Assembly: GCA_020747015.1 (NCBI GenBank)
Contig: JAGTJM010000091.1
Location: forward strand, 47,500 to 111,499
Length of the DNA: 64,000 nt
Reading direction: 5' to 3'
Source of the DNA: Pyrenochaeta sp. MPI-SDFR-AT-0127
Lineage: Eukaryota > Ascomycota > Dothideomycetes > Pleosporales > Cucurbitariaceae
Made by a program: the position numbers and the translations under genes. The notes below the pieces were generated by a model. The model had not been told where the DNA came from and ran no database searches. It saw only the letters and a list, made by a program, of their open reading frames with translations. Positions 44,983 to 56,696 of the stretch are shown here, piece by piece. Every line of letters begins with the position of its first letter. Positions within the stretch are counted from its first letter, which is position 1.

Positions 44983-47471
44983 ATGACGAGCAAGGCGACC
45001 ATCACATTCTCCCAGGCGGGTGTGCAGCCGCCCGTCTATGTGGTCACTTCGCTCAGTGGGTGGGCTACCCTCGAAATGAGTGTGAATGAGGAGCACACAG
45101 CATCTGGAGATCTTGTTTTCACAAAACAGTTCAGCAATGTTACTGAAGGCAGCTATCAATACAAGATCAGGATTGGGGAAAACCATTGGGTTGTAGACGA
45201 GTCAAAGGAGAGTGGTATGCTAGTATGACCCCCCAGTTGATTTATTTGCCCTGACACCCCACAGCTACAGACGAACACGGTAACCGTAACAACTTGATTC
45301 GTGTGCAGCCACCGAGTGACATCTCCTCGACACCCTCCACGTCGAATGCCACGACAGTGGAAGAAGATACCCCACACGTAACACAGCAGAAGGCTCCCTC
45401 GACATCACTCAAAGACCGGAAAGATAGCTCGATAGACCCAAGCTACTTGCCCCAGCCAGCCAATTCGCCTTCGAATACAGCTAAGCATACAGCCGATGGC
45501 CAGCCTGAGCTTGACGAGGTACGGGCAGACCACCCTGTGAAACTTGATTCCTTAAAATCCTCCGAGCATACTATTCCTATTATTGAGATAAAGGATGACG
45601 AGCCTGGATTTGGGGACAACCCCAGTGTTAAAGCCACAGCCACTGATAAATTGGTACATGACAAGCTTGCTGTCTCGCCAGAGTCCCCTGTGAAGCCTGG
45701 CACTGAAGACGAACAATCCGCTCCTTTGTTCCGTCACGAATCATTACAGACAGACAACTCGCCACTGGCAGCTTCGATGGATACGATCGATGAGGAGTCT
45801 GTGCAGTCTTCAACTGATCAAACCAGCTCTGGCGACGCCATCAATACTCCATCGGAACGAGATGAGCTGCAAGATGATGGCAGTGATGACATAGGATTAT
45901 CGTTCACTCGCAGGATTGAGGAGGGGAACGCACAGGATGAGCTTGAGAATGCGCCGCTACTGCCTCATGAGGTCATTCTTGAACGAAGCAATGCGAGTAA
46001 GCTCGACCATGGCCCATTCCTTTCGCATGAACTTGACTCGGATAATGATCGTGAATCAATTCGCGATGATGAAGACGAGTTCGATAGGGCTCCATTGCTG
46101 CCTCATGAGACTGGTTATTCGGATTTTGACGGAAGAGAGGTCAATGCGAGAGGTGATGGTCTCGAAGGAGTGCTAAAGCCAGAATATCATGAAACTTACG
46201 ACGACGACAATGATATCGCCAATGGTGTCAATGACGATGCACCTCTCCTTCCCCACGAGCGCGGTCCGGCTATTTCTAGCAATCCTGGCTCTGAGCTATC
46301 TGCGGACGACGCACATTACATGATGCAAAAACCTCCCTTAATCGAATTCGAGACCGACAACTCTAGAGATCTATTCGAAGGAAGCAGCCACCCCAATTTC
46401 TTCAGGGCACGAACTAACAGTAGCACACTTCCGCATAAGCTGCCCAAATCTGATGCTGAGGACGAGAACTTGAATGACCCGTATCTTGAGCGATTCCCCA
46501 CTAATCGTGACCAAATCCTGGAACGCGTCGCATCCATCAGTCTTCACTTACCCGAGGACGAAACAATTGAAGACAGCTTGCATTCTCCGCAGCTGTCGGA
46601 CATGTCTCAGGCATGCTCTTCGGTTGACCTGGTCCCTGTCAAGTCATATATTTCCTTGGCTTCGGTGCCAGAAGCGGATGATATCGATGAAGAGGAGGAG
46701 AATGACCACGATATGGAAAGCCTTCCTTCACCGATCGTGTTTGGTGGAAAGCGCTCAACGACGGGTGTCGCCCAAGACCCGCTTACAACTCCTTTGCCTA
46801 ATGACAGTAAACGACTTGAGTTGACCACAGAGGACGCTCAGGCACTGAATGCAAATTCGAGCGAAGCCGAGAGCGTGAGCAAGACCGATGGAGCGAGGGA
46901 CAAGTCAACTACCCTGGGTACGCTGCATGAAGCTATTACAACACCCGCAAAAATCCTTAATCCTATGACGCCTCCGCTTACGCCTGAAATTCAGGGCCCA
47001 ACAGTTGACAAAGATGCCGTAGATCCTACGTCTGAGTCCCGGCTTCGAAAGCGTCGTGACGTTGGAGCCGACTCCACGCACACTTCTCAGCCTGCATCAG
47101 CTGTCGTCTCTAAAGACTTCGAAGATACTGACACCCAAACTAAGAAACCCCACGTCGCCATACCCGCTCAGCAACCTAATAAGACGAAGGGGAACTTCCT
47201 CCAGAGTTTCATTCGTATCGTTTATGGCCCTATTGGCCGCTTTCTGACTGCCTGTGCTGGCGATCGGAAACGAGCTGGGTGAGCAACCACTTTTTCCGTT
47301 ATCGTCTTAGCTGGCGAGCCCTACCAGACATTCCACTGCGACTGACATTGTTGTTCCTCCCTTGATCTCCATTTCGTAAAATAGAGGCTGGCTAACTGCG
47401 CAAATAGCACCACGATTTTAGTTGTTGGTATCGCTGTTGCAGCGTATTACTTTATGTCTTTGACAATCTGA
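44983..47471 (+). CDS. AMPK1-CBM (glycogen-binding-like) protein with C-terminal membrane anchor
   Basis: Protein of 769 residues in three exons (44983-45214, 45265-47278, 47408-47471). The N-terminus is an AMPK1/CBM48-type carbohydrate-binding domain ('ATITFSQAGVQPPVYVVTSL', 'EGSYQYKIRIGENHWVVDES', 'TDEHGNRNNLIRV'), as in fungal Mdg1/Crp1-like proteins. The ~600-residue middle is acidic and disordered and has five copies of a PLLPHE-like motif (near residues 230, 307, 327, 353, 403). The short last exon adds a strong C-terminal helix, 'TTILVVGIAVAAYYFMSL', after a basic 'GDRKRAG'; without this exon the anchor would be missed. The design suggests a tail-anchored adaptor bringing a glycan or glycogen-associated factor to a membrane. 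Role inferred from domains only. Confidence 0.85.
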
Positions 47472-47977
47472 GAATGGTTGAAGTTTAAGATTCACAAGAC
47501 GTGGGGCAAGTGACTTGAGAGATAGTAAGACTTGGTCAGATTGTACGATATGTTGGAAGTTGATGCATGGAGTATTAAGATAGGGCAGGGAACATTCACC
47601 TCTTGATAACGCGTGGATTAGCGCTTTGGCGCTTCGAGCATGATAGCTGCATTCTCCTCTTCAAGTAACTTAATTAATGCTAGGACGGAATACCTAACTA
47701 CCTGAGTAACGTACATTCCTTTCTGAGATATCAGATGATGTGATTGTCCCCGGCTCATACAGTATTTGAGCCGGTTTATAGCCCAGGCATTCTTCGCTGT
47801 GGTGTATGATATGGTCATCATAGCTCAGGCGGGACATAATCGAGCCCAAGAGGTGTTAGGCATGATATTACTAAAAGTGAATGGTGCATGGCAAGGATGC
47901 CAGGGCCAACAATAGCTCAAAGACTTGCTTACGAGATCATGGTGGGATATCATCTATTTTGATTTATTCAGTATTGT
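47472..47977. other. Convergent 3' flank
   Basis: 506 bp between the 3' ends of the AMPK1-CBM gene and the rhodopsin-like gene. One 67-codon minus-strand frame has no domain. Nothing else was seen. Confidence 0.4.
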
Positions 47978-49424
47978 TCATATCTTTGTATAGTCTACTA
48001 TACGCGGCGATCCATGTTCCATGACGATCCGCGCATCTGCCGTCTTCGCTACCCCTATGTATACAGCTTCCTCTAGATCCCACGCATCATTAAAGTAGCT
48101 AGTCCCCTCTGGCTTTGACGTCTTCTCAACATCCAGCTCCGAATTCGCCGACATATTCTTCTCTTCGCCCCAGCTGCCGCGATAGCCAGGTAATGTCGGG
48201 ACCTGCGATGGTGTTACCGGTCGAGCTATCGACAGGCCAGAGCACACTAGCTTAAGTAGAGGACTCAAGCATGGTAGTGAGGCGGCGATGATGCCGACGT
48301 CAACTTCGATCTGGGACCAGACTGGGACCCAGGCCCACGTCCTGTAATCTTGTGAGTTTGTGATGGCAAATTAGGAAAAGTTGAATGTAACTCACCAACT
48401 GGAATCTGATTGCTGCCAGGACATGTCTTTCGAGACTATTGGGCCTGACATTATAATCTCGCAGAACCGCATGGTACTTGCCACCACAGGAATGAGACCT
48501 ATGGACATGATGAGTGCAAGAGCAGCTAAGTCATTGTCAGTATATAAAGAAAAATTTTATCACGAGGAGAACATACTACGCTGTCGTTTATTGAACTTCA
48601 GTAGCGGCAAAAGTGGCAGGGGAATGATCAACAATATCACATCTGTGGCAACGTTGATAGCTCCAGAAACCTGCATGAATAGCCGGCCGTCGAAACAACC
48701 ATTTGGTAGTCTTTCGACATCCCAAGCCCGTGAAATTGGTGAGCAGCCAAAGAGCTGTGCCTGTCGCGACTAATCAGTGATGCACTAGCGAGAAGGGGTG
48801 AGTAGCACAAACCAAGAAGACGGCAACATGAAATGCTGTCATTGCGCCAGCAATCCACCGAACGGCCCGAGGTTGAACTACCCAGGGAAGACCCTTTTTA
48901 CCGGATCCAATGCGGTAATAGAGTGCCAAGATACTCATCTTAACCGCCCTATAATGGCTTGTTAGACAACCTCCTAATAGTGGTGAAGGACAGGGAGATC
49001 TACCAGTTCGCTACAAAGTAGATCAATGAATTGATCCATTTGTACTACGGCATTGGTCAGTGAGATCTCTGTATATCAGACGAGAACTTGTTTACCATAA
49101 GCATGCGATTCAACTGATCAACTTCTAGCTCTGAAGAATGTCGGCCCCGTCCATTCTCAACTTGTAATATGATTGTCACTGTCTGGACACCTCCAAGTAC
49201 AATAGCTATAGCAATGAGTAGATCGTCCAGACCAAACTTCTTTACAATACAGGCGCGCGTGAAGAAGCTGGCAAGAATCAGCAAACCCCCAAATACATCC
49301 AAAGGGCCGATGTCACGTACCGAAGGAATACAAAAGTCACCGCGAGGATATACTGCGAGAGACTGACACGATTGAGTAGTGGTCCCTGGTCGTCTCCTGC
49401 CGCAACAGGTATGATGTGTCCCAT
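47978..49424 (-). CDS. Fungal rhodopsin-domain integral membrane protein (Fung_rhodopsin, 7 TM)
   Basis: Seven-helix membrane protein of about 376 residues (PF20684 family, related to SAT4/PTH11-like proteins). Seven exons on the minus strand: 49424-49321, 49267-49096, 49044-49004, 48948-48813, 48760-48577, 48525-48396, 48341-47978; every join keeps phase. Recognisable family blocks are 'FFTRACIVKKFGLDDLLIAI', 'AVKMSILALYYRI', 'QLFGCSPISRAWD', 'ATDVILLIIPLPLL' and 'WAWVPVWSQIEVDVGIIAAS', the last being the signature of helix 6-7. A ~90-residue polar cytoplasmic tail follows. Members of this family are mostly uncharacterised; some lie in secondary-metabolite clusters or act in surface sensing. 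The small exons made it invisible to simple ORF reading. Confidence 0.9.
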
Positions 49425-52400
49425 CCCGTCCTGATGTTATCGAGAGTTCGCGGACATGGAGCTATTAGACGATTACCAAGACAATGGATTGAGGCTCAAC
49501 AAGAGAAGGTACAAGAAGAGTACAAAAGGAAAGAATGATCAACAAGGCTAGCAGCGAGCCGTGCGGGACAAAGCACAGTCAAATATGGATACAAAGCGGG
49601 CGGCGGGTAATGCGCAATCGATAGCCAAACATGCTCGGCATGATGCACAACACGTCTTATGAAACCCAGCAGCCTTCCAGAAGTACTTCAAACAACCAGC
49701 AGAGAAACGTGCACAGTCGGCGTGTCGCTCCATTCGGCATTAGAGTTGTGCTGCAGCATGGTGCAACGCGCCCTGTCGCAGCGAAGCTCTCGAAACCTTA
49801 ATTCGACCCATCATCCTGGGATTCGGAGGCAAGTCAAACGGTTGCCCAAGGCTTCAACCATTGGGTGGAAATCGTTTGCAATCAGTGGCCTGCTTGTTTT
49901 GCTCGACAGGGTGGTGGGCTGTACGTATCTAGTCAACATGCAGCACGAGGCTCCTCGCAAAGATCGATCATCCCGGGTAGTTGGGTGTTAGATCGCATGA
50001 ACGTGCTCCTCCTCTGTGTGATGAGACCGTACGGTAGTCTGAGAACTGGTCTACAGGATGACGGGGCGTCATGTGTACCTCAATGCCTTGGGAGCAGTGG
50101 GTGATGGAGAAAGGCCCGCGAAGGTGGACGAGGGTGCATCAAACTTTCTTTCCTGACATACACGGGGAAGAAACGCGAGAGATAAACGTGACAGTAGTTC
50201 TAAAGCTTGTCGGTGGTATTCAGGTGCTCGTTAATGTTAATTGAATGGATTGCGGCGGATAGAGGTCATCTGGTTCGCAAGCGGTGAAGCACGACTCATC
50301 TACTAGGTTAAGGAACCATCGACCCGGTCTTTTCCGCGACATCGCCGCGACGGCGGAAGTGCCGACAGCCATCTCGTGAGTATACAATCTGACGCGTCGC
50401 CGTGAACGTCTTCTCATCGGCTAAGGCGATCCATACGGCTCTTGCTGGTCTGGCTCATTCTCCAGCCATGCCATTGTTTTGCTTGGCGCTAGAAGTGCGG
50501 CTGTGACGTGAAGGCGGCTGTTGCAGACAGAGGCTGCTTGGCAACACTGTATAGAGAATGCATATCACATTCTACCGGTCTTATGCACATATTTCGTTGT
50601 TGTGTTGAATAAAGTTTACAAAATGTATCGTAGCAACATGCATCAGAAGATCTGTTTCCGCCGAGATCAATTCACATTATCGCGTAAAACTACTTCCTTA
50701 CCAAAGCCTTGGAGAGGAAATCTACACTTTCCTTGGTATGACACTTCTTTTAGATGCGTTCAGTGTATCTGTTGGCGAAATCAACCTTTAAGAGCTCTCT
50801 ATTATTTTAATCTTAAATTCATAACCACAGAAGGCTTCAGAAATTGAATTTGGAGAATGAGCTCTAGCACAGTGTGTTGCGCCAGCGACAAGAGAACATT
50901 TAGATTCATACCAACAGGCCAACTATGCAGCAGCAAGCTCCTGTAAGGTCGAGGTACCCTGTTGCGCCCCTTTTGGTGTCTTTGAATGAGTTTGAACGCC
51001 CATGAGAAAAGGTCTCCATGTTTGGGCGCAATACACTCACGGCAAACAGTGATAGCATGCCGGCCTAGAAAAGTTTATCGATGCAATACCAATGTACTTC
51101 AGCCTGATCAAGGGCAGGAAACGGTTGAGGAAAGGACTAGGGATAGACAATGCTGGGGACTTTTGATACGGGTCCGAGTAGCTTATGGTAGAAGAACATC
51201 GGCTTTTTCTTCACTGTGCCAAAAAAAAATTCGCGGACATATATCTTGTGAGAAGGTTAAAAAAACAAAGTGGAACTTGTACTGCTACAATTTGGAACCT
51301 AGCGTCATTCTGATTTATGGTGTAATGGCGTAGTAACAAGTACAAAATCCACACCTCTCGTCACTCGAGGTTGGATTACGTTCCTAGTTTTCTGCCTAGC
51401 TGATTTTGTTAGGAAATGCCATGGCGGACCTGGTAAGGTTTCTGACGGTGCTTGCCTCAAATCTTCGGCTCGAAGTACTCTGGAGTACGACTAGCATGGT
51501 AGGCTGTCGCAATACTTAGTGTTCTATTACGTGTATAATTAACATCTTCACCAATTCGTACAATATTAGCAAATCCAAGATGACCATGTACAGAACCAAA
51601 TAGTAATGTCTAAGCCACTTTGTCGCCAGGCTGACTGGGAGCGCGTTTAATTGTAGAATCCTTCATTGTCATTATCACTATGCTTGGGCCTTAACAGCAT
51701 GATGGAGGAAACGTTGGACGTGAGAGACGAACAAGGGTGTTCTGTGCATTCTTACAGCTTTACGTAAATCCCACTACTTTGGCCCTTACCAACGTCCCCG
51801 ATTCGTCAGCTAATCCCCAGAGACCCCAAGTGGGATATTTGAGGTCTTCACTGCACAAAGGTATATGTAGGTAGCAAGTTCATTTCCTGTTCGAAAATAG
51901 CTCCGACTTGTTGAGCGTGTCACCGTGTCCGGCCAGCGAGCGCTATCTGAACATCATGGTGAACAAGCTGACCGGTGATGCACGGAGCAGTTGGAATAAT
52001 TGGACCACGGAGAGTATCCTCGCCGAAAGCTTTGAAGGGTGTGGGAAGTTATTGCGTTGCGGACGATTATGTGAATCAAGCTTCCGTGCTTCGGAATGCG
52101 GGGAAGCAACATGCGGGGAGTGCAGCATGCGGGGATGCAACGTGCGGAGGGCGTCCCGGAAATGAGTCGGAATTGCTGCACACAATTCCGCAATTTTTAT
52201 TTATCACCAAGACATCTCGGCCTTATACACTGCACCTGGGGTTGCTAATGTCAACAACCCACAGCGCTGGCCAGCTGCACGGTGAATAAAGGTTGGTGGC
52301 TGTTTCATAACTGCAGATGCCTTGTATTAGTCTTTTGAGCAAATATACAGAATGCAAGTTGATCATGCAAGTTTGAGCATCAGTAGAAGCGCAATTTTGC

Positions 52401-52498
52401 AGTCTTGCCGAGGTTAGGAAAGCATTCTTGAACCCCCTCGCACTGCGCAGTCTCTATCCTCCACCACAACAATTACAACCAATTTATTGTCTTCTATC
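49425..52498. other. 3.1-kb gene-poor region
   Basis: No coding sequence could be supported between the rhodopsin-like gene start and the Dabb gene. ORFs of 60-115 codons have no motif or splice partner. The only structured element noticed is the short GC-rich tandem repeat at 52095-52150. Confidence 0.45.
52095..52150. repeat. Short imperfect tandem repeat, unit ~16 bp
   Basis: About 3.5 copies of an ATGCGGGGA-x-TGCAAC-like unit (ATGCGGGGAAGCAAC, ATGCGGGGAGTGCAGC, ATGCGGGGATGCAAC, then a broken copy), in otherwise unremarkable DNA about 350 bp upstream of the Dabb gene. Confidence 0.75.
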
Positions 52499-52892
52499 AT
52501 GCCTGCCGTCCGCCGAATAACGCTCTTCAAAGTCCCTAATGAGGAAGACCAACAAAAATTACTTGGCATGTACAGTAGCATGCAATCAAAAGCCAAGAAG
52601 GTACGGTCAACCTTACGTTCCTAAGATTGCTTGCAAAAATATCAAGGCTATCATGAAGCTGACTGTAGATGCAACATCGCAGGGTGGCGAAGCCTATATA
52701 CTATCTGTGGAGGCAGGCATAACACAACAAGATCAAAGGGCGCAAGGATACACAATTGTTGCAACATCGACGTTCAAGAGTAAGGAGGATTTTGATTACT
52801 ATGATAAAGAATGTAAGGCCCATGATGAGTTGAGGACGTTTGCCCGGTCGGTTCAACAGGGATTTTGCATGGTGTACTTTGAGCTCAGTTGA
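52499..52892 (+). CDS. Stress-responsive A/B-barrel (Dabb) domain protein
   Basis: Small cytosolic protein of 103 residues of the dimeric alpha+beta barrel family (PF07876). Exon 1 (52499-52600) gives 'MPAVRRITLFKVPNEEDQQK' and ends after 'SKAKK'; exon 2 (52683-52892) resumes with 'GGEAYILSVEAGITQQDQRA'. 'KSKEDFDYYDKECKAHDELR' is the typical helix of the barrel, and it ends 'QQGFCMVYFELS'. The acceptor before 52683 was chosen by phase and family fit. In fungi Dabb proteins occur as stress proteins or as small cyclases/decarboxylases in polyketide pathways. No polyketide synthase is in this window, so a metabolic role is open. The neighbouring MFS gene is co-directional, starting 551 bp downstream. 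Confidence 0.85.
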
Positions 52893-53443
52893 GGAAGAAT
52901 GCATAAGCTAGTGCATATACAAGCATGTTTTAAATGTCAAAGACTACACCATTCTCAGCACCGATCTGAATGCACTCTGTTAGGTTGATAATGATAGTCG
53001 TGAGAAGAGGTAGAGGGGTTGCAAATTCTCGGTACTTGAGAGTTTTTGTACAGCGTGGTCCGGGTACATATCCACCTCTTGACATTCCACATATGGCAAC
53101 ACCTCCCGAGATCGATTCAAACCTTTGCGCAACTCCTATGGCTTAATATTTGAAGTTCCCGCACCTTAGATTTCCAAGAGTTTTCAGAATAACGGAAGAA
53201 CCGCATACTCTCGTCGTGCTATATGACTCCGGAACCAAATGCGGAAATTCAAGCCACGCAAGGTATTTGAGTGCCATTCCGCAAAACTTCCGTGCCTCCT
53301 TAATTGCACGTGAGCATCCAAGTCGCTAAGGATGCTGGGCATCAACCGATAAGAAGGATTAAAGGTACTCTTTGAGGCCATTGAATCGTCCTTTCAGCAT
53401 CCTTGGATTTCGAGCTGTGCGGAAGATAACAATCACCGACACG

Positions 53444-55141
53444 ATGGATCCCTCCAAAGTAGAAACATCAACAACCTACACCGAGCATCTTGAAAAGACC
53501 AAGACAGCCGACCTCATAAGTGCAGGCGGCATCTTCCTCGACATCGAAGGTCGTGAACTTTCCATCAAGACCGCTAAAGATGGCCACGTAAGTACTCATC
53601 CAATGTAGTCCCGCCTTTTACTGAGCAAGAAGACCATCTTAGTTCCCCAACCGTCGGATGATCCTAACGATCCGGTTAACTGGTCATGGATGAAAAAACA
53701 CCTCCTCTTGTTCACTGTCGCATGGGGAGCGTTATGTGCGGATTTCACATCAGCCGGCGGGATCCCATGTATATTTTTGCAGGGTGCCGAATGGCACATG
53801 GACCCCAACAAAGTCAACTATGCCAACAACCTCAATGTGTTGATGATGTAAGTTGAAAGAAACACAACATAACTTGACTCAAGGACATTACTGATCCATG
53901 TTGTCAGGGGCATTGGTGGACTACTCTGGATCCCTATGATTTCCTTCTGGGGCCGAGCTCCAGTACTCTTCTGGACATGCGTTTGCGGTACACTACTGAC
54001 ACTGGGTGCAACGCTCTCTCCCAATTTTGAAGTGCATTACGCCATGCGATCAACTATGGGCTTCTTTCTGACAGCACCCCAAACCATCTCCATCGCATAC
54101 ATCAAGGACATCTTCTTTTTCCATGAGCATGCACGCAAGATCGGCTTGTGGGCATGTCTCTATATTTCGTCTCCCTATATTGGCCCGTTGTTCGCCAATT
54201 TCATTGTCGACGCTACGGGCGACTGGAGACTTGTATTCTGGCTGTGCTTTGGCATCTGCTGTCTCCAACTTGTGTTGATTGTCCTTTTCCTGGATGAGTC
54301 GTACTACAACCGCACTGTGAAGGAACAGCCAGCTCGTGGTAGTAGGATTCTTCGCGTGATTGGATTGTGGCAGATCCAAAACCATGGAGAATATTTCTAT
54401 TCTCTCCAGGGCGCTGTCACTCGCCTGATTTCAACTGTCACCAAGCCTGCTCTTCTACTATTGCTTGTGGGATAGTAAGTGCTTTACTTGTAGTTCTTTG
54501 TGGTCTTGCTGACATTCTTGTTTAGTTTCCTCAGCTTTATGTGGTCCATTGGAATCAACATCACGACCGCCATTCTGTTCGCAACGCCAGTAGCATTCGG
54601 TGGTTACGGATTTTCTGCCACGGCCGTCGGTTTCCTCTACTTCACTCCAGTTGTAGCAGTCTTTATCGGTGAAATCTTTGGGCACTATTTTAACGACTTC
54701 CTCGCCAACCGCTACATCCACCGCCATAAGGGTATTTTCGAGCCTGAAGTTCGCCTTATCACGGTATACCTCTCAACTATCCTGATGGTGCCAGGCCTTA
54801 TTTTGCTTGGCTTTGCGCTGCAGCAGCATATGCACTATGGCGTGATAATTGTTGGCTGGGGAATGTTCACATTCGGTGTGATGACCACGAGTGTCGCCGT
54901 CACTACATACGCCATTGACGCCTATCCGACAGCGCCGGGCGAGGTTTCAGGGTATATCAACTTCATGCGCGTTATTGGAGGTTTCTCTGTAGGGTATTTC
55001 CAACAACCGTGGGGTCTAGCAGTTGGGTATGCGGCATCGTTCGGAACGCAGGCTGCTATTGTAGCAATTGCTCTCGTGCCATTTACGATTCTGTACAAGT
55101 ACGGAAAGTTCCTTCGAAACAAGGGAAAGAAGATTGTATAA
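53444..55141 (+). CDS. MFS transporter (DHA1-type)
   Basis: Membrane carrier of about 513 residues, four exons: 53444-53587, ~53633-53847, 53908-54474, 54526-55141. After a ~60-residue cytoplasmic N-terminus with 'LVPQPSDDPNDPVNWSW', the block that starts many fungal DHA1-type carriers, come 12 membrane helices. Restored junctions read 'NVLMMGIGGLLWIPMISFWG' and 'LLLLVGYFLSFMWS'. Other marks are 'YIKDIFFFHEHARKIGLW' (cytoplasmic loop 2-3 region) and 'YGFSATAVGFLYFTPVVAVF'. Its acceptor for exon 2 may be 53630 or 53633 (both AAG). Substrate unknown: drug, metabolite or nutrient export are all possible. It is the last intact gene before the AT-rich compartment, about 440 bp away. Confidence 0.9.
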
Positions 55142-55580
55142 GATGAGAGAATTAAGATAGAGAACTTGTTTAGATCTTATAGCATGCAGTATGAAGGAGC
55201 AGAAGTCTGAACTAGCGTAAGAAGAGTGTGGCGTGCTCCATTTTTCATATTCTATGTAGAGTGCACTGTTAGCCCACGTCTTTAAGGGGGCACATGCGCC
55301 ATTGAAAATTACGAGATCCGTAACCAATGTACTGTTGGAGTAACTTGACTATTTGCTTTCCAGATCGAATCAAGTGCAGGAATGAATAATTGAATAATGA
55401 ATACGAAAAAGAAAGTTCTCGCTAATCACCCTGACTGATTATATGAAGGACACATTTCTTAGACTGCAGCTACCAGAATCAGAGCATAGGGATTCCAGAC
55501 AGTCAAGTTGTCGGAAACCTAATGCATAATCTGTTTTCGGAAGATGCTTTTACACCCGAATAGCGGTAAACAATTAAGTA
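55142..55580. other. Transition from gene space to AT-rich compartment
   Basis: Normal-composition 3' flank of the MFS gene. Around 55570-55600 the sequence turns into long TA-rich DNA almost lacking CA and TG steps. No gene was seen. Confidence 0.6.
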
Positions 55581-55766
55581 AATCTACTCTTACATAAAGC
55601 TTTTTCTAGGTTTAATCTTAAGTTACATAGAAGTATAATATAAGTAATATATAAGTAGCTTAAGTTATAGCTAAGTAATCCTAAGCTTACTATAAGCTAA
55701 TATAAGTTAGTATAATTATACCTAATTTCCTCCCTAAGTAGTATAAAGAGAGTCTAAAATTAGTAT

Positions 55767-56471
55767 AATAATATAGGTACTAAAGAGTTCTAAAAAGAAT
55801 CTAAGTATAATTTAAAAGTATATAGGAGTATATACTATAGTAGATAATTAAAAATACTTCTATTTTTATAAGTCTAGTATAGAATAGGGTGGCCGATGGG
55901 TAGGGGTTGGGTTACCCCGCGGGTCCCCACTTTAAACAGCTATATCTCTATAAATATCTACGCTACTAAGATTATTTTTAGTCCATTTTGTAGCCCTTAT
56001 TTAGATCTATAACTTTGCTATATAAAGTTTTTTAATTAAAAAATTATTACGTAAGTTATTAATGTTTTTTAAAAAAAATAGGGGGCCTTAACCCTTGGGT
56101 ATCAAAAACGTGGGTATCTAAATAACTTATTAAGTATTAGTAATAGAGCTTAGCTTATATAACACGATAGAATGCGCTAGGCTAGGGCTATAAATAGAAC
56201 TAAAAATTATATAATTAGGACTTATATTAAAGAAGTTATAGCTAAAAGAAGAATGCTTAGTCAGACCCAGCCAACCACCCTAGTATAGAAAGATAAAAAG
56301 AATTTATCCTACTATCTACTACTAAAGAGCTATCTTTATATATAAGGAAATAGAGGTAATAGAGCCTAATTAAGATAGTATTAGAAGTAGATCTAATACT
56401 ACTTAAGTAAGATTCTTTATTTTAAAGAAATATATATATATATATCTATTTCTATATAATATTTATTATAT
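55767..56471 (+). repeat. Repeat A, copy 1 (interrupted by a MITE)
   Basis: Starts at 'AATATAGGTACTAAAGAG' and continues through 'TATAGGAGTATATAC'. After the 398-bp insert it resumes at 'AAGATAAAAAGAATTTATCC' and runs to 'CTATTTCTATATAATATTTA'. Without the insert it is about 307 bp and matches copies 2 and 3 along its length. It is strongly AT-converted compared with copy 3. Confidence 0.8.
55885..56282. mobile_element. hAT-type non-autonomous element (MITE) with 8-bp target duplication
   Basis: 398-bp insertion inside repeat A. It is bounded by imperfect inverted termini: left TAGGGTGGCCGATGGGT, right (reverse complement) TAGGGTGGTTGGCTGGGT. It is flanked by identical 8-bp direct repeats GTATAGAA at 55877-55884 and 56283-56290; the other two copies of repeat A have this site only once. 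An 8-bp duplication, TAGGG/CAGGG-like ends and the GC-rich subterminal ACCCCGCGGGTCCCC are typical of hAT elements. It has no coding capacity. It still contains CA/TG steps that the surrounding repeat has lost, so it is probably younger than the RIP damage around it. Confidence 0.8.
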
Positions 56472-56696
56472 TACTTTTCTTTTTAAAAAAGATAGTTCCT
56501 ATCTTTTATAGAGCTAGAGGAATAATATATAATACTTCTTAAATATCTTTATTAATAGATTTTAAGTCTATTCTAAATTAGATCTAAATCTAGGCTAACT
56601 TTAAATCTATACTTACTTTTATAATAAATAGAGATAAATAAATAGAGAGATATATATATTCCTCTAGGATAAAGAGTTCTACTTAAGTAGTATTAG

